From Paenibacillus sp. MBLB1832 (GTDB taxonomy: Bacteria > Bacillota > Bacilli > Paenibacillales > NBRC-103111), in NCBI RefSeq assembly GCF_032271945.1, contig NZ_CP130319.1, positions 1,445,001-1,509,000 of the forward strand: a DNA stretch of 64,000 nucleotides, given 5' to 3'. Position 1 is the stretch's first letter; the number at the start of each line of letters is the position of its first letter. Positions 62,898 to 64,000 of this stretch are shown here, piece by piece. The notes beneath the pieces were generated by a model, which saw only the letters and a list, made by a program, of their open reading frames with translations, was not told where the DNA came from and did not search any database. The translations under genes and the position numbers were made by a program.

Positions 62898-64000
62898 ATG
62901 AAAGCAAGTTGGGAAAAAATAGAGAAGAACGTTGGCGTTCTTGAAGTAGAAGTTGGCGCAGAGCGCGTAGCAGATGCTTTGGATAAAGCATTCAAAAAAG
63001 TATCAGCGAAAGTGAATGTTCCAGGATTCCGTAAAGGGAAAGTGCCTCGTTCAATCTTTGAAGCTAAATTCGGTGTTGAAAGTTTGTACCAAGACGCAAT
63101 TGATATCATTTTGCCAGAAGTTTATGTACAAGCGATTGAAGAGGTTAAAATCGAGCCTGTTGATCGTCCTGAAGTAGACGTTGAGCAATTTGGTAAAGGT
63201 CAAGTCATGAAGTTCAAAGCGAAAGTAACGGTTAAGCCTGAAGTAACGCTTGGCGATTACAAAGGTATCGAAGTTGACGCTGTAAACGCTGAAGTTTCAG
63301 AAGATGAATTGAACGCTGAGCTTTCTCGTTTGCAACAACGTCACGCTGAACTAGTTGTACTTGAAGAAGGACAAGCTGCTAACGGTGACGTAGTCGTAAT
63401 TGATTTCGAAGGTTTCGTTGACGGTGTAGCTTTCGAAGGCGGTAAAGCAGAGAAATACTCCCTTGAGCTTGGCTCCAACTCCTTCATTCCAGGCTTTGAA
63501 GATCAACTCGTAGGTCTTGGCAAAGGCGAAGAGAAAGACATTAACGTGACTTTCCCTGAGAACTACCAATCCGAAGATTTGAAAGGCAAAGCAGCTGTGT
63601 TTAAAGTGAAAATTCACGATATCAAACGCAAAAACTTGCCAGAGCTTGACGATGAGTTCGCGAAAGACGTAAGTGAGTACGATACACTTGTTGAGTACAA
63701 AGCTGAACTTCAAAACCGTATGCAAGACCGTAAGAAAAAGGATGCTGAAGCTGCACTTGAAACAGCTGTTGTTGAGAAAGCTGCTGCAAACGCAGAAGTA
63801 GAGATCCCAGGTGCGATGGTTGAAGCTGAGCTTGATATCATGGTAAAAGAATTCGAAAGACGTCTCCGCTCCCAAGGCATGACGCTTGAGATCTACTACC
63901 AATTCTCAGGTCAAAATGAGAGCGCATTGAAAGAGCAAATGAAAGAAGATGCTGAGAAGCGTGTTCGTAACAACCTTGTTCTTGAAGCGATCTCTGTTGC
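62898..64000 (+). CDS. tig: Trigger factor (3' end beyond the window)
   Basis: The frame starts [19 protein letters not shown] at ATG 62898, with GGAGGGG 10 bases upstream, and is open to the window end (367 codons; family length about 430). The ribosome-binding domain contains the signature GFRKGKVP (about 43-50), followed by the FKBP-type peptidyl-prolyl isomerase domain ([14 protein letters not shown], about 160-245) and the start of the helical chaperone arms. It binds nascent chains at the ribosome exit. Codon use is strongly biased, as expected for a highly expressed gene. Confidence 0.96.
   Translation, partial: MKASWEKIEKNVGVLEVEVGAERVADALDKAFKKVSAKVNVPGFRKGKVPRSIFEAKFGVESLYQDAIDIILPEVYVQAIEEVKIEPVDRPEVDVEQFGKGQVMKFKAKVTVKPEVTLGDYKGIEVDAVNAEVSEDELNAELSRLQQRHAELVVLEEGQAANGDVVVIDFEGFVDGVAFEGGKAEKYSLELGSNSFIPGFEDQLVGLGKGEEKDINVTFPENYQSEDLKGKAAVFKVKIHDIKRKNLPELDDEFAKDVSEYDTLVEYKAELQNRMQDRKKKDAEAALETAVVEKAAANAEVEIPGAMVEAELDIMVKEFERRLRSQGMTLEIYYQFSGQNESALKEQMKEDAEKRVRNNLVLEAISV

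Overview
The window reads as chromosomal DNA of a spore-forming Firmicute of the Paenibacillus type. The evidence is strong AGGAGG-like ribosome sites with frequent TTG/GTG starts, LplA/LplB/LplC-type sugar ABC genes beside a YesM/YesN two-component pair, Cu-amine-oxidase-N stalk domains, a GerE/GerM/Rph/RdgB block, and YsoA-Tig. Species assignment is inference; no search was run.

Layout. (1) 1-12.6 kb: a polysaccharide-use locus made of a histidine kinase (cut by the window start), an AraC-type response regulator, two permeases, a binding lipoprotein and a secreted 2379-residue heparinase-II/III-like lyase with many accessory domains. (2) 12.6-14.4 kb: decayed DNA, with a tyrosine-recombinase fossil and an AraC regulator broken by one missing base. 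(3) 14.5-20.75 kb: a class II aldolase, then a molybdenum-hydroxylase operon (two XdhC-like maturation genes, a MobA-like gene, Mo, 2Fe-2S and FAD subunits). (4) 20.8-24.9 kb: an RND exporter and a CAP-domain secreted protein. (5) 24.9-33.6 kb: nitrate assimilation. A TrpD2-like gene and an ANTAR regulator diverge from narK-nasD-nasE-nasC. The narK leader has a consensus promoter followed by two successive ANTAR-type hairpin/terminator modules.

(6) 33.6-36.3 kb: two secreted proteins, one with leucine-rich repeats and one with NPCBM and lamin-tail domains. (7) 36.43-49.40 kb: an AT-rich defence island bounded by about 153-bp direct repeats, each carrying the 3' end and terminator of gerE. Intact gerE lies at the right end and a gerE 3' relic at the left end, so the island appears to have integrated into the 3' end of gerE. 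It holds an unknown gene, a three-gene ABC-3C-like conflict system (nuclease-like effector, middle component, SMC-like ATPase), a CoiA-like protein with a PLD-type nuclease, and a large SF1 helicase-nuclease broken by a single-base deletion. No recombinase was seen in it.

(8) 49.3-64 kb: conserved core genes. These are gerE, a DUF6483 protein, a methyltransferase, a GC-rich metallo-hydrolase, a PgpA-like protein, gerM-rph-rdgB, an AsnO-type asparagine synthetase, two tiny proteins, metE under a cobalamin riboswitch, tRNA-Arg(TCT), ysoA and the start of tig. A convergent intergenic stretch near 52.3 kb carries a duplicated palindromic array that no gene explains.
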